A stretch of 27,078 nt of DNA from QHXQ01 sp036389375 (GTDB lineage: Bacteria > Acidobacteriota > Blastocatellia > Pyrinomonadales > Pyrinomonadaceae), in NCBI GenBank assembly GCA_036389375.1, contig DASVQA010000045.1, positions 1 through 27,078 of the forward strand. Direction: 5' to 3'. This document shows, in pieces, positions 14,901 to 25,346 of this stretch (positions are counted from its first letter, which is position 1; each line of letters starts with the position of its first letter). The translations under genes were made by a program, and so were the position numbers. Below the pieces are notes generated by a model. The model had not been told where the DNA came from. It worked only from the letters and a program-made list of their open reading frames with translations, and did no database searches.

Positions 14901-17365
14901 AAAGAATCAACCGCAACACGCGCGCCCTCATCGTCGGCGCATTGCTGAGCTTCGCGCTGGGCGCGGCCTTAGTCTGTCCAGTGCCGCGCGGCAGAGCGCA
15001 GTCGGGCGTGCTCGTGCCTTCGTCTGTACAGGACAAGCCGGCCGAGCAGTTATTGTCTTTGCAGGTGATGAGCGTGGACGTGTTGATTGATAATCAACAC
15101 GCGCGCGTGCGCGTCCGGCAGGTCTTCGACAACCACACGGCGCAGGCGCTCGAAGGCAAATACCTGTTCGCGCTGCCGCCCGCGGCCAACATCTCCGACT
15201 TCGCCGTGTGGGATGGCGACACGCGCATCCCCGGCGTGATGTTGGAGAAGCGCCGCGCCAATGCCATCTACGGCCAACTGAAACAACCGCAACTCGACCC
15301 CGGTCTCCTGCAACAGGACGATGAACACGAGGGTCGCGCCGCCTTCAACGCGAAGGTCTGGCCCATCCCCGCCTACGGCACAAAGCGCGTCGAACTTGAA
15401 TACACGGAGATGTTGCCGGTTGAAGGTCTCGTCGCACACTTCACTTTTCCCTTGAAGCCCTCGTTTGGCGCAGCGCAGCGCGTCGGCGAATTCAATCTGC
15501 ACCTGCACGTCGTCAGCGATTACCCGTTCGCGCCCGTCGCCGCCGCGGCCGCGCCCGCTTACCCGCTCGGCATCACGCGCACGAGCGCCAACGAGTTCGA
15601 GGGCGATTTGCAAGCGCGCGACATCCTGTTGCAGGACGACTTCGCGTTCGACTACCGGCTCGACGCGCCGCAGAGCGCGCTCGCGTGGCTCGCCTATCGC
15701 GCGCCCGAACAGCCGAGCGCCTACGACCTGCGCGACCCCGCCCGCGCCGCCCCTAACCCCGACGGCTACTTCGCCGCCCAGGCCCTCTTCAACGAACAGC
15801 ACGCGCCGCTTGCCCGCGACGCTCAAGCGATTGACGCGCAGCCACAACCCCGGCAACCGCGCAACCTGATCATACTGTTCGACACGTCGCTCTCGATGTA
15901 TGGCGATAAACTGGCACGCGCGGTCGAGGCGCTCGACTATTTCCTGCACGGGCTGACGCCTGCCGACAGTTTCAATCTCGTCCTCTTCAACGAAGAGACC
16001 AGCACGTTCGCGCCCGCGCCGCGCGCCGCCACGCCCGACAACGTCGAGCAGGCGCTGGCATTCGTCAAAGGCTCTATGCTCGGCGGCGGCACGGACTTGC
16101 GCAAGGCACTCGCAGAGGCGCTGGCGCTTGCGTCCGCGCTGCCCGCAGGCGAGCACAGCATCGTGCTCATCTCCGACGCCAACCCGACGCTCGGCACGAC
16201 GAACCTTAAACAGATCGCGCAGCTAGTTGAAGCGCAGAACAAGATAGAGCCGGGTCATGCGCGCCAAAGCAGCGGGCAAGCAAACGCGCCAGTTCGCATC
16301 TTCGCTTTCGCGCTCGGCCGCGACGCCAATCAGACGTTGCTCGAAACGCTCGCGGAAAAAACGCACGGTTACTTCGCCAGCGTGCGCGAAACCGAAGAGA
16401 TCACGACGCAACTCCAACTCTTTTTTGCCAAAGTCGGCACGCCGAGCATCGAGCACCTGCGTTTCACTGCGTCCGACCCGGCGAACCTCTATCAAATCTA
16501 CGCCACGCCCGCCACACACAGTTTCGACGGTTCAAGCATGGCCTTCGTCGGTCGCTATCGCCAGCCTGCGCCGCAGACGAACATCAGCGTGCAGGGCGAG
16601 TACGGCGCGCAAGCCTTCAACCTGACGCGCACCGTCGCGCTGCCGGAATTCGACGATACGCACGAGCACCTGCCGCGCCTGTGGGCGCGCGCACGCGTGG
16701 ATGCGCTCCTGCGCGCGATGGACTTGGACGGCGAGCGCGAAGATTACATCGCAGAGATCATACGCCTCGCGCAGAAGTATAAGTTCGTCACGCCCTACAC
16801 CGCGTTCCTTGCAGCGCCGCGCGCGCTGCTGCGCCCGCGCCTGATTCAACCGGGCGATCCGGTGCTGCGCGTCAAGACCGATCAGGCGATCACGTCCGTC
16901 TTCGCCGTGCTGCCGTTTGGCGAGACGCTGCCGCTCAAATTCTTGACGACGGAAGGCGTCTGGGAAGTGCGCTTCCTCGCGCCCGCGTGGCTGCCCGACG
17001 GGAGCTATCGCTGCCGCCTGCTGCTGACGGACAAGGACGGGCACGGCTATCAGGAAGAGAAGAGTTTCGTCGTTGACAGCCACGCGCCGAAACTGCGCGT
17101 GAGCGTGCCGGCGCAGGTGGTGCGCGCGGGCGACGAGTTGCCCGTCCGGGTCTCAGCGGACAAGGACACGGTGCGCCTCGTGGCCAAGTTCTACGGCGCA
17201 CAGCCCGCGCAGCTTTTCTGGTCGGACAAGGAGCAGGCGAGCGTGGGGCGCTTGCGCGTGCCCCCGACGCTCGCCGCCGGACAGTACGTGCTGAGCGTGA
17301 CGGCCGAAGATTTTGCACACAATCAAGCGAGCGCCGAAGTGCGCCTCACGGTATTGAGCCGATGA
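14897..17365 (+). CDS. Exported VIT and von Willebrand factor A domain protein
   Basis: This 822-aa protein starts at ATG 14897, overlapping the propeller gene stop. Residues 1-35 form a signal peptide (MKRINRNTRALIVGALLSFA, cleavage near GRA-QSG). A VIT domain spans about 50-190 (VDVLIDNQHARVRVRQVFDN, EGKYLFALPPAANISDF). A VWA domain at about 322-500 holds an intact metal-ion-dependent adhesion site: D329-T-S331-L-S333, T399 in GGGTDLRKAL and D427 in LISDANPTLG. The last 180 residues look like one or two Ig-like beta-sandwich domains (PLKFLTTEGVWEVRFLAP, LPDGSYRCRLLLTDKDG). VIT/VWA proteins mediate protein-protein contacts at the cell surface or periplasm. No sortase motif or C-terminal membrane anchor is seen. 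It overlaps the giant TPR gene by ATGA. Confidence 0.92.
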   Translation: MKRINRNTRALIVGALLSFALGAALVCPVPRGRAQSGVLVPSSVQDKPAEQLLSLQVMSVDVLIDNQHARVRVRQVFDNHTAQALEGKYLFALPPAANISDFAVWDGDTRIPGVMLEKRRANAIYGQLKQPQLDPGLLQQDDEHEGRAAFNAKVWPIPAYGTKRVELEYTEMLPVEGLVAHFTFPLKPSFGAAQRVGEFNLHLHVVSDYPFAPVAAAAAPAYPLGITRTSANEFEGDLQARDILLQDDFAFDYRLDAPQSALAWLAYRAPEQPSAYDLRDPARAAPNPDGYFAAQALFNEQHAPLARDAQAIDAQPQPRQPRNLIILFDTSLSMYGDKLARAVEALDYFLHGLTPADSFNLVLFNEETSTFAPAPRAATPDNVEQALAFVKGSMLGGGTDLRKALAEALALASALPAGEHSIVLISDANPTLGTTNLKQIAQLVEAQNKIEPGHARQSSGQANAPVRIFAFALGRDANQTLLETLAEKTHGYFASVRETEEITTQLQLFFAKVGTPSIEHLRFTASDPANLYQIYATPATHSFDGSSMAFVGRYRQPAPQTNISVQGEYGAQAFNLTRTVALPEFDDTHEHLPRLWARARVDALLRAMDLDGEREDYIAEIIRLAQKYKFVTPYTAFLAAPRALLRPRLIQPGDPVLRVKTDQAITSVFAVLPFGETLPLKFLTTEGVWEVRFLAPAWLPDGSYRCRLLLTDKDGHGYQEEKSFVVDSHAPKLRVSVPAQVVRAGDELPVRVSADKDTVRLVAKFYGAQPAQLFWSDKEQASVGRLRVPPTLAAGQYVLSVTAEDFAHNQASAEVRLTVLSR

Positions 17366-20300
17366 ACAAGCAAATCGCACGCCCGGACGCAAAGGCGCAA
17401 AGAGGAGGGCGCAAAGAGTTGAGCGGTCGCTTTACGTCTGCCTTTGCGCCTTTGCATCTTTGCGTGCGGCTTATCTGCGCCCCGCGCGTCGCCGCGCTCG
17501 CGCTACTCTTAACATACGCCGCGCTCGCCATCATTCAGCCACGGCATGTCGCCGCGTCTGCTGCCGCGACAGATGAACGCGCGGCGTTGATTGAATCTGC
17601 GCTCTACACGCGCACGGAGTTCTTCGGCGCGCAGGCGCTCGTGCCCTACCCGACGGCCGAGGCGCGCAACCGGCTCGCCGCCGCGCAGGTGCAGTACCCC
17701 GAAGCGCCGGAGTTTTATCTGAAACTCGCTGAGCTTGACGAGCAACTCGGCCGCACGGACGACGCCGCGCATGAGCTTGAGCGTTACGTTGCGCTGGCCG
17801 GCGAGAGCGCCGCTGCGCTCGAACGACTGGCCGCATATTACGAACGCCGCGCCGCGTTCGCTGAAGAAGCAGCGGTGCTTGAACGTCTGCTCACGCACGC
17901 GCCCGCCGCTGCGCGCGCCCCGCTCATGCAAAGGCTCGTCGAGTTGGCGCGCGTGCATCGGCTGTCAAAATACCTCGCGCCCGAATTTTATGAACAGGTG
18001 ATCGCTGAAGACCCGGCCGCGTTCGCCATCGTCGAGCAGTACATCGCCAGTTTGGAGGAAGAGAAGAACTACGAAGCGGCGCTCAAAGTCCTGCGCGCGC
18101 ACAAGGCGCTTTTCCCCGCGCGCACGACGCAACTCATCGGCAAAGAAGCAGACCTGCTCGCCACGCTGGGGCGTGCGCGCGAAGCCGAAGCGGTCTATGA
18201 AGCCGCCTTCGATCCATTCTGGCCGGACGAGTTGTGCGAATCGTTCTACGACTTCCTGAAAGATCACGACCGCTTTCGCGCCTACGGACGCGAGTTGCGC
18301 GCGCGCTTTCGCCGCGACCCGACCGACTACGACGCGGCCGTGCGCTTGCTCCACTTCACCAAGCACGCTTACGAACCAGACCCCGGCATCTTCGTCCAGC
18401 TTGAGCGCGCGCGGGCGGCGCGCGGCATCCGTTGGCGACCGGAAGAGTTGGCAACGGTGGCGCGCATGCTGCTGGCCGCCGGGTACGCGGACGCCGCTTC
18501 CCGTTTTCTCTACACGCTCTATTTGCAGGGCGGGCTAAAGCCCGGCGGCGAGTTGCGCGCGAAGGTGCTGTATGAACTGTTCGCGCTGCTCTCGGATGCG
18601 GGCGACGAGCGCATGGCGTTGACCAAAGGCGATCTGAAGTTCTATCAGGACATCGCCACGGCGGACGCGCATCCGGGCATCACGGGCGGCATCCTCTCGC
18701 TGCTGTTCGCCGATACAGACCCGCAGTTCGAGTTGCAACAGGAAGAGGCGACGGCCGTTAAGTATTTCAACCGCGCCGCCGCTTATCGCATCTTCACGGC
18801 CTACAAACAGGAGTATCCGACCGCGCCGGAGTTGGCGCAGATGTATCTCGACATCGTGCGACTCTACACGGCGACGAAAGAGCCGGACGTAGCGGCGGCG
18901 GCGCTCGCGGAGTTCGAGCAGCGTTATGCGGACGCGCCGGAGTTTCCCGAAGTCGCGCTCAAACTCGCGGACTGTTACCTGACGCTTGAGCAGTACGACA
19001 AAGAGCGCGCCGTCTATCAACGCGTGCTCGACTATCTTGGGCAACATCGCGCGGCGGGCGCGTCGTTGATGCCGGACAAGCCGCCAGCGCAGGAGACAAG
19101 CAACGACGAGCAGCCGGCGCAGCCGCCGAGCGCCGACGAGCCGACCGCGCTGAAACCCACGCCCATCTCTTATCCGCCTGACTCGAATCCCGGCATAGAG
19201 ATTCCGGGCCACGGCGAGCCTGTGACCGACAACTATTACTACTATGACCGGCCCGCCTACAGTGATCGGCTCGACGTGCCGACCGCGCGCTGGCGCGAGC
19301 GCCGCGACGAACGCGCGCCCACCGTCACATACGCGCAGGTGTTGGAGCGCTTCGTCGCCTCGCTCGCGCGCGCGGAGCAGACGGCCGACATACTCGCGCT
19401 CTACGCGGCGGAGATCAAAAAGTATCCGGCGGAACAGAAGCTATACGAACAGATGTTGCAGTGGTTGGGCCAGACCAAGCTGGCGGACGAGCAGTTGCGC
19501 GTCTATCAGGCGGCGCTCAAACAGTTTCCCGCAGCAGCTTGGCGCGACCGGCTGGCGCGCTGGTATCTGCGCCAGCAACGCACCGAGGAGTTCGCCGCAT
19601 ACTCGCGCGAGTTGATCGCGCGGCTCGACGACAACGAAGCGGAAGCTTATCTCACGCAGTTCGTCGCAGCGGGCGCAAGCGCGCAGCCCGCGAGCTTCGA
19701 CGCGCAGCTTTATCTGGGTCTCTACAGTCTGGCGCACGAGCGTTTCCCGCACAACCTGAGTTTCGTCACAGGACTGCTGCGCTTCTATCGCGCGCACGAC
19801 CGCCTGTCGGAATGGCAGGCGCTACTGGCGCAGTATTATTTCGTCTCGCGCGACCTGCGCGAGCAATTCCTCGCGCACCTCGCGGAGCAGAGACAGTTGC
19901 GCGCGCACCTCGACACGGCCCGGGCGCGCTGTCGCACGCAGGCCGAAAATGATCCGGGCGCGCTCGCGGCGCTCCCCTATAAACTCTTTCGCGCCGATGC
20001 GGCCGCGTGGCTCTCCGATTATGAAGAGGCGCTTGACGCTTACCGCGAACTGAACCGGCTCTATCCGAACACGCCCGCTTATGCCGAACGGCTCATCGCT
20101 TTTACGCGCTCGCTCGGTCAGCACAATCGCAAGTTTTTAGAAGAAGCAGCAGCCGTCAGTCGAGCGGTCGCCGACGCTGCGCCCGCTTCATCTGCTTATC
20201 GCACGCGGGCCGGCGAGATACAGGCCGAGCTGGGCGACTATGCGCGTGCGCGCGGCGAATGGGAGCAACTGCTCGCGCTCGGCCGCGGCGAGCCGGAGAC

Positions 20301-23300
20301 CTATCTGGCGACGGCCACCGTCTATTGGGACTATTACCAGTATGACGATGCCCTGCGCGTCATCGCGCAACTGCGGGCGCAGACGAACGACCCTGCGCGC
20401 TACGCCTTTCAGGTCGGCGCGCTCCTTGAAGCGCAACATAAACAACCCGCCGCGCTCGTCGAATACGCGCAGGCGCTCGACGAGAATGCGGACGAACACT
20501 GGCGTGCGCGTGCGCGTCTGCTCACGCTCTACCGGCGCGCGGGCGTGCCCGCACAGTTAAGACAGGCGGTCGCGGCCGCTCGGGCAAACGTGCGCGACGG
20601 TTCGGCGCTCGTGCTTGGCTACGCCGCGCTGTTGCAGGAAGTGGGCCAGAAACAGGAAGCGGCGGCGCTGCTTCGCCGAGAGGTCGCCGCCAGCCGCGAC
20701 CCGCAACTGCTCACAAGCGCCCGCTATGATCTATCGGCGGCCGGCGACGTGGACGGCGAACGGCTTGCGCTCCGGCGGCTCGTCGAACTCGCGCCCGCGC
20801 CGCGCGCCCGCATCTCTTACCGTCTGCAACTCGCCGAAAGTTATCAGGCGACGGGCGCAACGGCCGCCGCCGCCTCTGTGCTGAATGAACTGACCACGCA
20901 CTATCCGACCAACTACGGCGTGCTGACCGAGGCGGCGAGCCTCTACTGGCGGCTGGGCCGGCGCGACGAAGCGCGGGCCGTGTTGCGCGCCGGCATGACG
21001 CGCGGGCGCGGGCGCTTCCATTACATCTTTGCGCGCAAACTCGCCGCCCGCGAGTTGGAGCAAAATCACACGGCCGAAGCTGAACGCGTCCTGCGTGCGC
21101 TGCACGACGAAGACCCGCTGAACACGGAAGTCTGCCGCGAACTCGCGCGTCTCTACGTCCGCACCAGTCGCCGCGCTGCGCTGCGGCAAGTCTTTGCCGA
21201 GACGCTTAAAGCGATCAAGGCGCAGGACGGCGACCGCAAAGAGGTGCAGGCGCAGGTGGCAGACTTGCGCGCGCAGATGATCGAAGCGTTCACGCGCTTG
21301 CAGGACTATCGCGCCGGCATCGAACAGCACATAGAGATCATCAACCGCGACCCCGGCGACGAAGAGAAACTCGAGGCCGCGCTCAGCTATGCCAAACGCT
21401 ACGGCGGCGCAGACACTTTGCTCGCCTACTATCAGCAGACCGCCCGTCAAGCCTACAAAAACTATCGCTGGAACGTCGTGCTCGCGCGCATCTACGAAGC
21501 GAAGGGCGACCTCCGCACGGCGGCCATAAACTACCGCGCCGCGCTCGACAACCAGCCCGAGATGCTCGAACTCTACGACGCGCTCGCAGACGTGTGCCGG
21601 CGGGCGCGCGATTTCGACGGCGCGCTCGCCGCCCTGCAAAGAGCGACGGAGCTATCGAACGACGACCCGCAGTACATACGCAAGACCGTCGCGCTGCTCG
21701 AACAGGCGGGGCGCAAGCGCGAGGCTGAAGCGGCGCGGCAGAAGTTGCCGCCTGAACCGCAAGCGCCGCAGACCGCCGCCAACCAGTTTGCCGAAGCGTC
21801 GCGCCTGCGCGCGGGCGAGCGGGCGCAAGCGGTCGCCGCCTACCGGCAGGCGTTCGCCGCCCTCACCGCCGCGCCATATCAGAGCGAACTGCGCGGCGAA
21901 GATATCACCGGCTACATCCAGACCGTGCGCGACGAAGAGGCGCTCGACCAACTGGCCGCGCGTTTGTGGCAACTCCGCGCGCGCTTCGTCGCCGAAGCGG
22001 ACGCGAGCGAAGAGAAACTGGCCAGCAAGGCGCGCACGCGACTCGATGTGCTCGACGGCGCGCTGCCCGAAGCACTCGGCCGTATGGCGGCGACGCGGGC
22101 AACGGGCGACGAACTAAACGCGCTCGCACGCGATTGGCAGGCCCTGAGCGACGAGGCGCTCAAGCGCACAGGCGACCCGCACGGCACGCTCGCGCTCTTG
22201 CAGAACCTGAGCCGCCGCGCTGGTCTCGGCACGCTCACAGAATGCATCATGGTCGCCCAAAAAGATGCGGCCTTCGCGGCGGGCAACGCCGAGCAGTATC
22301 ACACGCGGCTGCGCGCGCTCGTCGAACTCTACGACGCGGCCGGCGCGTACCGGCGTATCCTCGACCTGCTTGCCGCCGAGCAGGCGCGCGATGCCGCCCG
22401 CGCAGGTTTCAACTACCCGCAATTAACGGCCGAGTACGCGCGCCTCATCGGCGATCATGCCAGTGAACTCGCGGCGCTGCGCGCCTATTACGATCAAACG
22501 AACGGGCAGACGGCAACGCCGCAGACGCCGGACGAAGCTTTGCTTACGCGTTATTTCACCGTGCTATTGGCGGCGGGCGCAGCCGGCCGCGCAGAGTTGC
22601 AGCAACGCGCCGAACAGCCCGGCGCGCATCACGCCCGGCTGATCAATTTCCTGTTAGCCGGGCACGAGGGCGCGCTCGCCCACGCGGCCATCGCGCACGC
22701 GCCGCAGCCGCTCGCGTGGCAGCTTGAGCGCAACGCCGAAGCCAGTCTCGCGCTCGACGAGACGCAGCCCGACCGCGCGCAATACTTCCTCGCCGCGCTT
22801 CAGTTCAAACCCATCGGCGAATTGATCGCGCAGCGCCCGGACGCAAACAGTCAGCTTGTCGGCGACGACTGGTTTCAACTCGCCGCGCGCTACGGCCAAT
22901 GGCTCTATCGGACGAACCGGCCGGGCGAACGTTTGCAGAGTCGTGCGCTCCTGCCCGCGCAGATCGAGAACCGGCCGCACGATGGCGGCGAACAGGCGCG
23001 CTTGGGCCGCTGGTATCTCGCGCAACATGAACACGCCCGCGCGCTCGAACATTTACAACTCGCGCTTGATGCACAGCCCGACGATAAAGAACTCCGCGCG
23101 GACGTGGGCACGGCCTACCTGCTGCTCGGCGACACGACGAAAGCGCGCGCCGCATGGCGACAGATCATCGCTGGCGACAAACCTGGGCGCGCCGACCTTG
23201 CGCTCTATCTACGCACGCTCGCCGCGCACGATCTGGCGGCAGCAGCGCGCACGGACGTGTTGCCCCTGCTCGCGGCGCGGCTCAAAGCGGCGCGCGCCGA

Positions 23301-25326
23301 TGACGAGTACACCTACAACGGCGACACGCGCGAGCCGTTCTCCGACTTCAAGCCGCTACTGAGCGCACTGTCGCTTTCGTTCGTGCCGGCCGCAGCAGTT
23401 GCCGGGCACACGTCGCCGGCCGAAGCACACGGCGCACAGTTGCCCGCGCAGGTCGCGGCGGCGCAAGCAGCCTTCTTCCGCAAACTGTGCGAGGCCGTGC
23501 CGGAGCGCGCCGACCTGCCGGAGTTGATCGTGACGGCGGAGTTGGTTGCGCGCCGCGAACAGGGCGCGTTCTACGAGCTACTCGTCGAGCGCAACGCGGG
23601 TTTGAGCACTCACGAGCGCGATTACGACTACGCCGGGCAGTTGGAAAAATACTGGGACAGCGGCGACGCCGAAGAGGCGCTCGATTACGAGAACGATTAC
23701 AAAGTCTCCGACCCGCAGAGTGCGCGCCTCGCCGCGCAGCAAAAGTATCTCGCCTACCTGTTCGACATGCGTGAGACGAACAGAGCGCGCGCACTCGTCG
23801 CAGAGATCGAAGCGCAGTTGAAAGGGCGTTACGCGCGCCCCGTGTGGCTGCGGCTCGCCGCGCTACGGCTGGACGTGCGCGCCGGTCGCCTCATTCCGGC
23901 TTATGTCGCGCTCAGACGTTTAATCGGTATTGATCCGGGCGCGCACATCAGCGCGCTCAAACCGCCGGACACGACGCGGCTGAACGAGGCGGCCGCAATG
24001 CTGACCGAAGAAGGGTACGCGCGCGAAGCCGACCAACTGCGCGCCGATGCCTACACGCGTGCGCTCGCGCTCGCACAGTATGACGCGGCTTACTTTGCCG
24101 GGCTGGCGCGGCTCGCTTTCACGGCCGGCGACGCGGCGCGCGCGCGCGCGCTGCTCACGACGATGCTGGCGCTCGCGCAGGAAGAGACGCGCCCCACCGC
24201 CGAAGCCGAACTCGCCGCCGCCGCGTGGCTCAAGCCTTACGCGGTCGTCGCGCCGGGCGTCGAGTTGCCCGCCGCCGCTTATCGCATCGACTACAACGAT
24301 GCGCTCGCGCTCGTCGCCGACACGTGCGCCGCGTTTGGTCAGTTCGAGTTGGCAGTTGATTGTCGCCAACGTCTGCTTGCGCTCACGCCTGCTGATGAGA
24401 CGAACCGCATCGAGCTTGTGCGCCTGCTCGTCGCCGCGAACCGGCGCGAAGAGGCGTTGACGAACCTTGCCGCCATCATCGCGGATCGCGCGGCGACGCG
24501 CAGCGCACGCTGGCAAGCGGTCTGGCTCGCGCCGGAGATCGCCGCAGACGGCGAAGCGTTGACCGCGTTGCGCGCACGTGTAGCGGCTGCGAGTAAGGAC
24601 AGCGAAATGCTGTCGGCGCTCGAAGCGCTTGCGCTCGCCAACGCCGGGCACAACACAGCCGCGTCCGAGTTGGCCGGCCGACTCGACGCGGAGAACCCGA
24701 ACGCTTACGCGTGCGTGTTTCGCGCGCTGCTCGCCGCGCGGGCCGGGCAGACGGACGCTGTGCTCGCAAATCTGACCGAGGCAGAACTGGCCGGGCGGAG
24801 CGCGGACGCGTGGGCCGCTTTCAATCTGCCCGAGGCCGAGCAATGGCGTGCGCTCGTGCGCGCCTATCTCGCCGCCGGGCAGACGCCGGCCGCGTTGCGC
24901 TTAGCCGAGCGCGACGCAAGCCTGCGCCCCGTGCAAGCTGCACAGGAGGGGCCGGCAAAAGCGGACGATGTAGATGAAGAGTCGGCAGACGCACAGACCG
25001 ACGAGCTAACGCACGCTGCAGATGCACAGCCACCTGTTGCCTTAAACGCTCAGCCATCCGTCGTCTTCCAGACGCTTGCGGTGCGCGCCGCATCGGCGGG
25101 TGAGCAGGCGCGCGTGGAGTTGCTGGGTCAGTTATCAACTGCGGCGGAACAGACGGGCGACCTGAAACTCGCGTTGGCGTTTGAGCGGGCGCGCTACGCG
25201 GCGCTGGCGGGCGGTGCGGCGCGACGTGTGAGCGCAGAGCGCATCGCGCGCCTCGTCGCGGCGCAGAGCAATGAAGTGGCTGCGTCGGCGTTGACCGTTG
25301 ACGCGCGCTTCGTCGCGCAACGTTGA
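17362..25326 (+). CDS. Giant exported tetratricopeptide-repeat protein (2654 aa)
   Basis: One uninterrupted 8-kb frame. A hydrophobic N-terminal segment (PRVAALALLLTYAALAIIQP, about residues 46-65) acts as a signal peptide or anchor. Almost all of the rest is TPR-like helical repeats. Clear examples are EFYLKLAELDEQLGRTDDAA early on and AALDNQPEMLELYDALADVC around residue 1400. Two low-complexity linkers break the array: a Pro/Glu-rich one with a Tyr run (NNYYYYDRP) at about 568-655, and an acidic one at about 2520-2573. No catalytic motif is recognised. Such proteins act as scaffolds for multiprotein assemblies. The start at 17362 overlaps the VWA gene stop (ATGA). An in-frame GTG at 17464 would give a cleaner signal peptide (MRLICAPRVAALALLL). 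The 30-odd codons between the two starts come largely from a palindromic repeat. Confidence 0.9.
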   Translation: MNKQIARPDAKAQRGGRKELSGRFTSAFAPLHLCVRLICAPRVAALALLLTYAALAIIQPRHVAASAAATDERAALIESALYTRTEFFGAQALVPYPTAEARNRLAAAQVQYPEAPEFYLKLAELDEQLGRTDDAAHELERYVALAGESAAALERLAAYYERRAAFAEEAAVLERLLTHAPAAARAPLMQRLVELARVHRLSKYLAPEFYEQVIAEDPAAFAIVEQYIASLEEEKNYEAALKVLRAHKALFPARTTQLIGKEADLLATLGRAREAEAVYEAAFDPFWPDELCESFYDFLKDHDRFRAYGRELRARFRRDPTDYDAAVRLLHFTKHAYEPDPGIFVQLERARAARGIRWRPEELATVARMLLAAGYADAASRFLYTLYLQGGLKPGGELRAKVLYELFALLSDAGDERMALTKGDLKFYQDIATADAHPGITGGILSLLFADTDPQFELQQEEATAVKYFNRAAAYRIFTAYKQEYPTAPELAQMYLDIVRLYTATKEPDVAAAALAEFEQRYADAPEFPEVALKLADCYLTLEQYDKERAVYQRVLDYLGQHRAAGASLMPDKPPAQETSNDEQPAQPPSADEPTALKPTPISYPPDSNPGIEIPGHGEPVTDNYYYYDRPAYSDRLDVPTARWRERRDERAPTVTYAQVLERFVASLARAEQTADILALYAAEIKKYPAEQKLYEQMLQWLGQTKLADEQLRVYQAALKQFPAAAWRDRLARWYLRQQRTEEFAAYSRELIARLDDNEAEAYLTQFVAAGASAQPASFDAQLYLGLYSLAHERFPHNLSFVTGLLRFYRAHDRLSEWQALLAQYYFVSRDLREQFLAHLAEQRQLRAHLDTARARCRTQAENDPGALAALPYKLFRADAAAWLSDYEEALDAYRELNRLYPNTPAYAERLIAFTRSLGQHNRKFLEEAAAVSRAVADAAPASSAYRTRAGEIQAELGDYARARGEWEQLLALGRGEPETYLATATVYWDYYQYDDALRVIAQLRAQTNDPARYAFQVGALLEAQHKQPAALVEYAQALDENADEHWRARARLLTLYRRAGVPAQLRQAVAAARANVRDGSALVLGYAALLQEVGQKQEAAALLRREVAASRDPQLLTSARYDLSAAGDVDGERLALRRLVELAPAPRARISYRLQLAESYQATGATAAAASVLNELTTHYPTNYGVLTEAASLYWRLGRRDEARAVLRAGMTRGRGRFHYIFARKLAARELEQNHTAEAERVLRALHDEDPLNTEVCRELARLYVRTSRRAALRQVFAETLKAIKAQDGDRKEVQAQVADLRAQMIEAFTRLQDYRAGIEQHIEIINRDPGDEEKLEAALSYAKRYGGADTLLAYYQQTARQAYKNYRWNVVLARIYEAKGDLRTAAINYRAALDNQPEMLELYDALADVCRRARDFDGALAALQRATELSNDDPQYIRKTVALLEQAGRKREAEAARQKLPPEPQAPQTAANQFAEASRLRAGERAQAVAAYRQAFAALTAAPYQSELRGEDITGYIQTVRDEEALDQLAARLWQLRARFVAEADASEEKLASKARTRLDVLDGALPEALGRMAATRATGDELNALARDWQALSDEALKRTGDPHGTLALLQNLSRRAGLGTLTECIMVAQKDAAFAAGNAEQYHTRLRALVELYDAAGAYRRILDLLAAEQARDAARAGFNYPQLTAEYARLIGDHASELAALRAYYDQTNGQTATPQTPDEALLTRYFTVLLAAGAAGRAELQQRAEQPGAHHARLINFLLAGHEGALAHAAIAHAPQPLAWQLERNAEASLALDETQPDRAQYFLAALQFKPIGELIAQRPDANSQLVGDDWFQLAARYGQWLYRTNRPGERLQSRALLPAQIENRPHDGGEQARLGRWYLAQHEHARALEHLQLALDAQPDDKELRADVGTAYLLLGDTTKARAAWRQIIAGDKPGRADLALYLRTLAAHDLAAAARTDVLPLLAARLKAARADDEYTYNGDTREPFSDFKPLLSALSLSFVPAAAVAGHTSPAEAHGAQLPAQVAAAQAAFFRKLCEAVPERADLPELIVTAELVARREQGAFYELLVERNAGLSTHERDYDYAGQLEKYWDSGDAEEALDYENDYKVSDPQSARLAAQQKYLAYLFDMRETNRARALVAEIEAQLKGRYARPVWLRLAALRLDVRAGRLIPAYVALRRLIGIDPGAHISALKPPDTTRLNEAAAMLTEEGYAREADQLRADAYTRALALAQYDAAYFAGLARLAFTAGDAARARALLTTMLALAQEETRPTAEAELAAAAWLKPYAVVAPGVELPAAAYRIDYNDALALVADTCAAFGQFELAVDCRQRLLALTPADETNRIELVRLLVAANRREEALTNLAAIIADRAATRSARWQAVWLAPEIAADGEALTALRARVAAASKDSEMLSALEALALANAGHNTAASELAGRLDAENPNAYACVFRALLAARAGQTDAVLANLTEAELAGRSADAWAAFNLPEAEQWRALVRAYLAAGQTPAALRLAERDASLRPVQAAQEGPAKADDVDEESADAQTDELTHAADAQPPVALNAQPSVVFQTLAVRAASAGEQARVELLGQLSTAAEQTGDLKLALAFERARYAALAGGAARRVSAERIARLVAAQSNEVAASALTVDARFVAQR
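17389..17463. repeat. Palindromic GCAAAG-type repeat element inside the TPR gene start
   Basis: The left arm GCAAAGGCGCAAAG (17389-17402) is the perfect reverse complement of CTTTGCGCCTTTGC (17442-17455). Each arm has a further copy of the 6-mer: GCAAAG at 17411-17416 and CTTTGC at 17458-17463, giving three copies per side. Dispersed CGCAAAG-rich palindromes of this kind are familiar from intergenic DNA of several bacterial phyla. Here the unit is within, and in frame with, an open reading frame, encoding AKAQRGGRKEL... and APLHLCVRL. Confidence 0.75.
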
Positions 25327-25346
25327 ATGAAATGAGAGGGAGAGAC

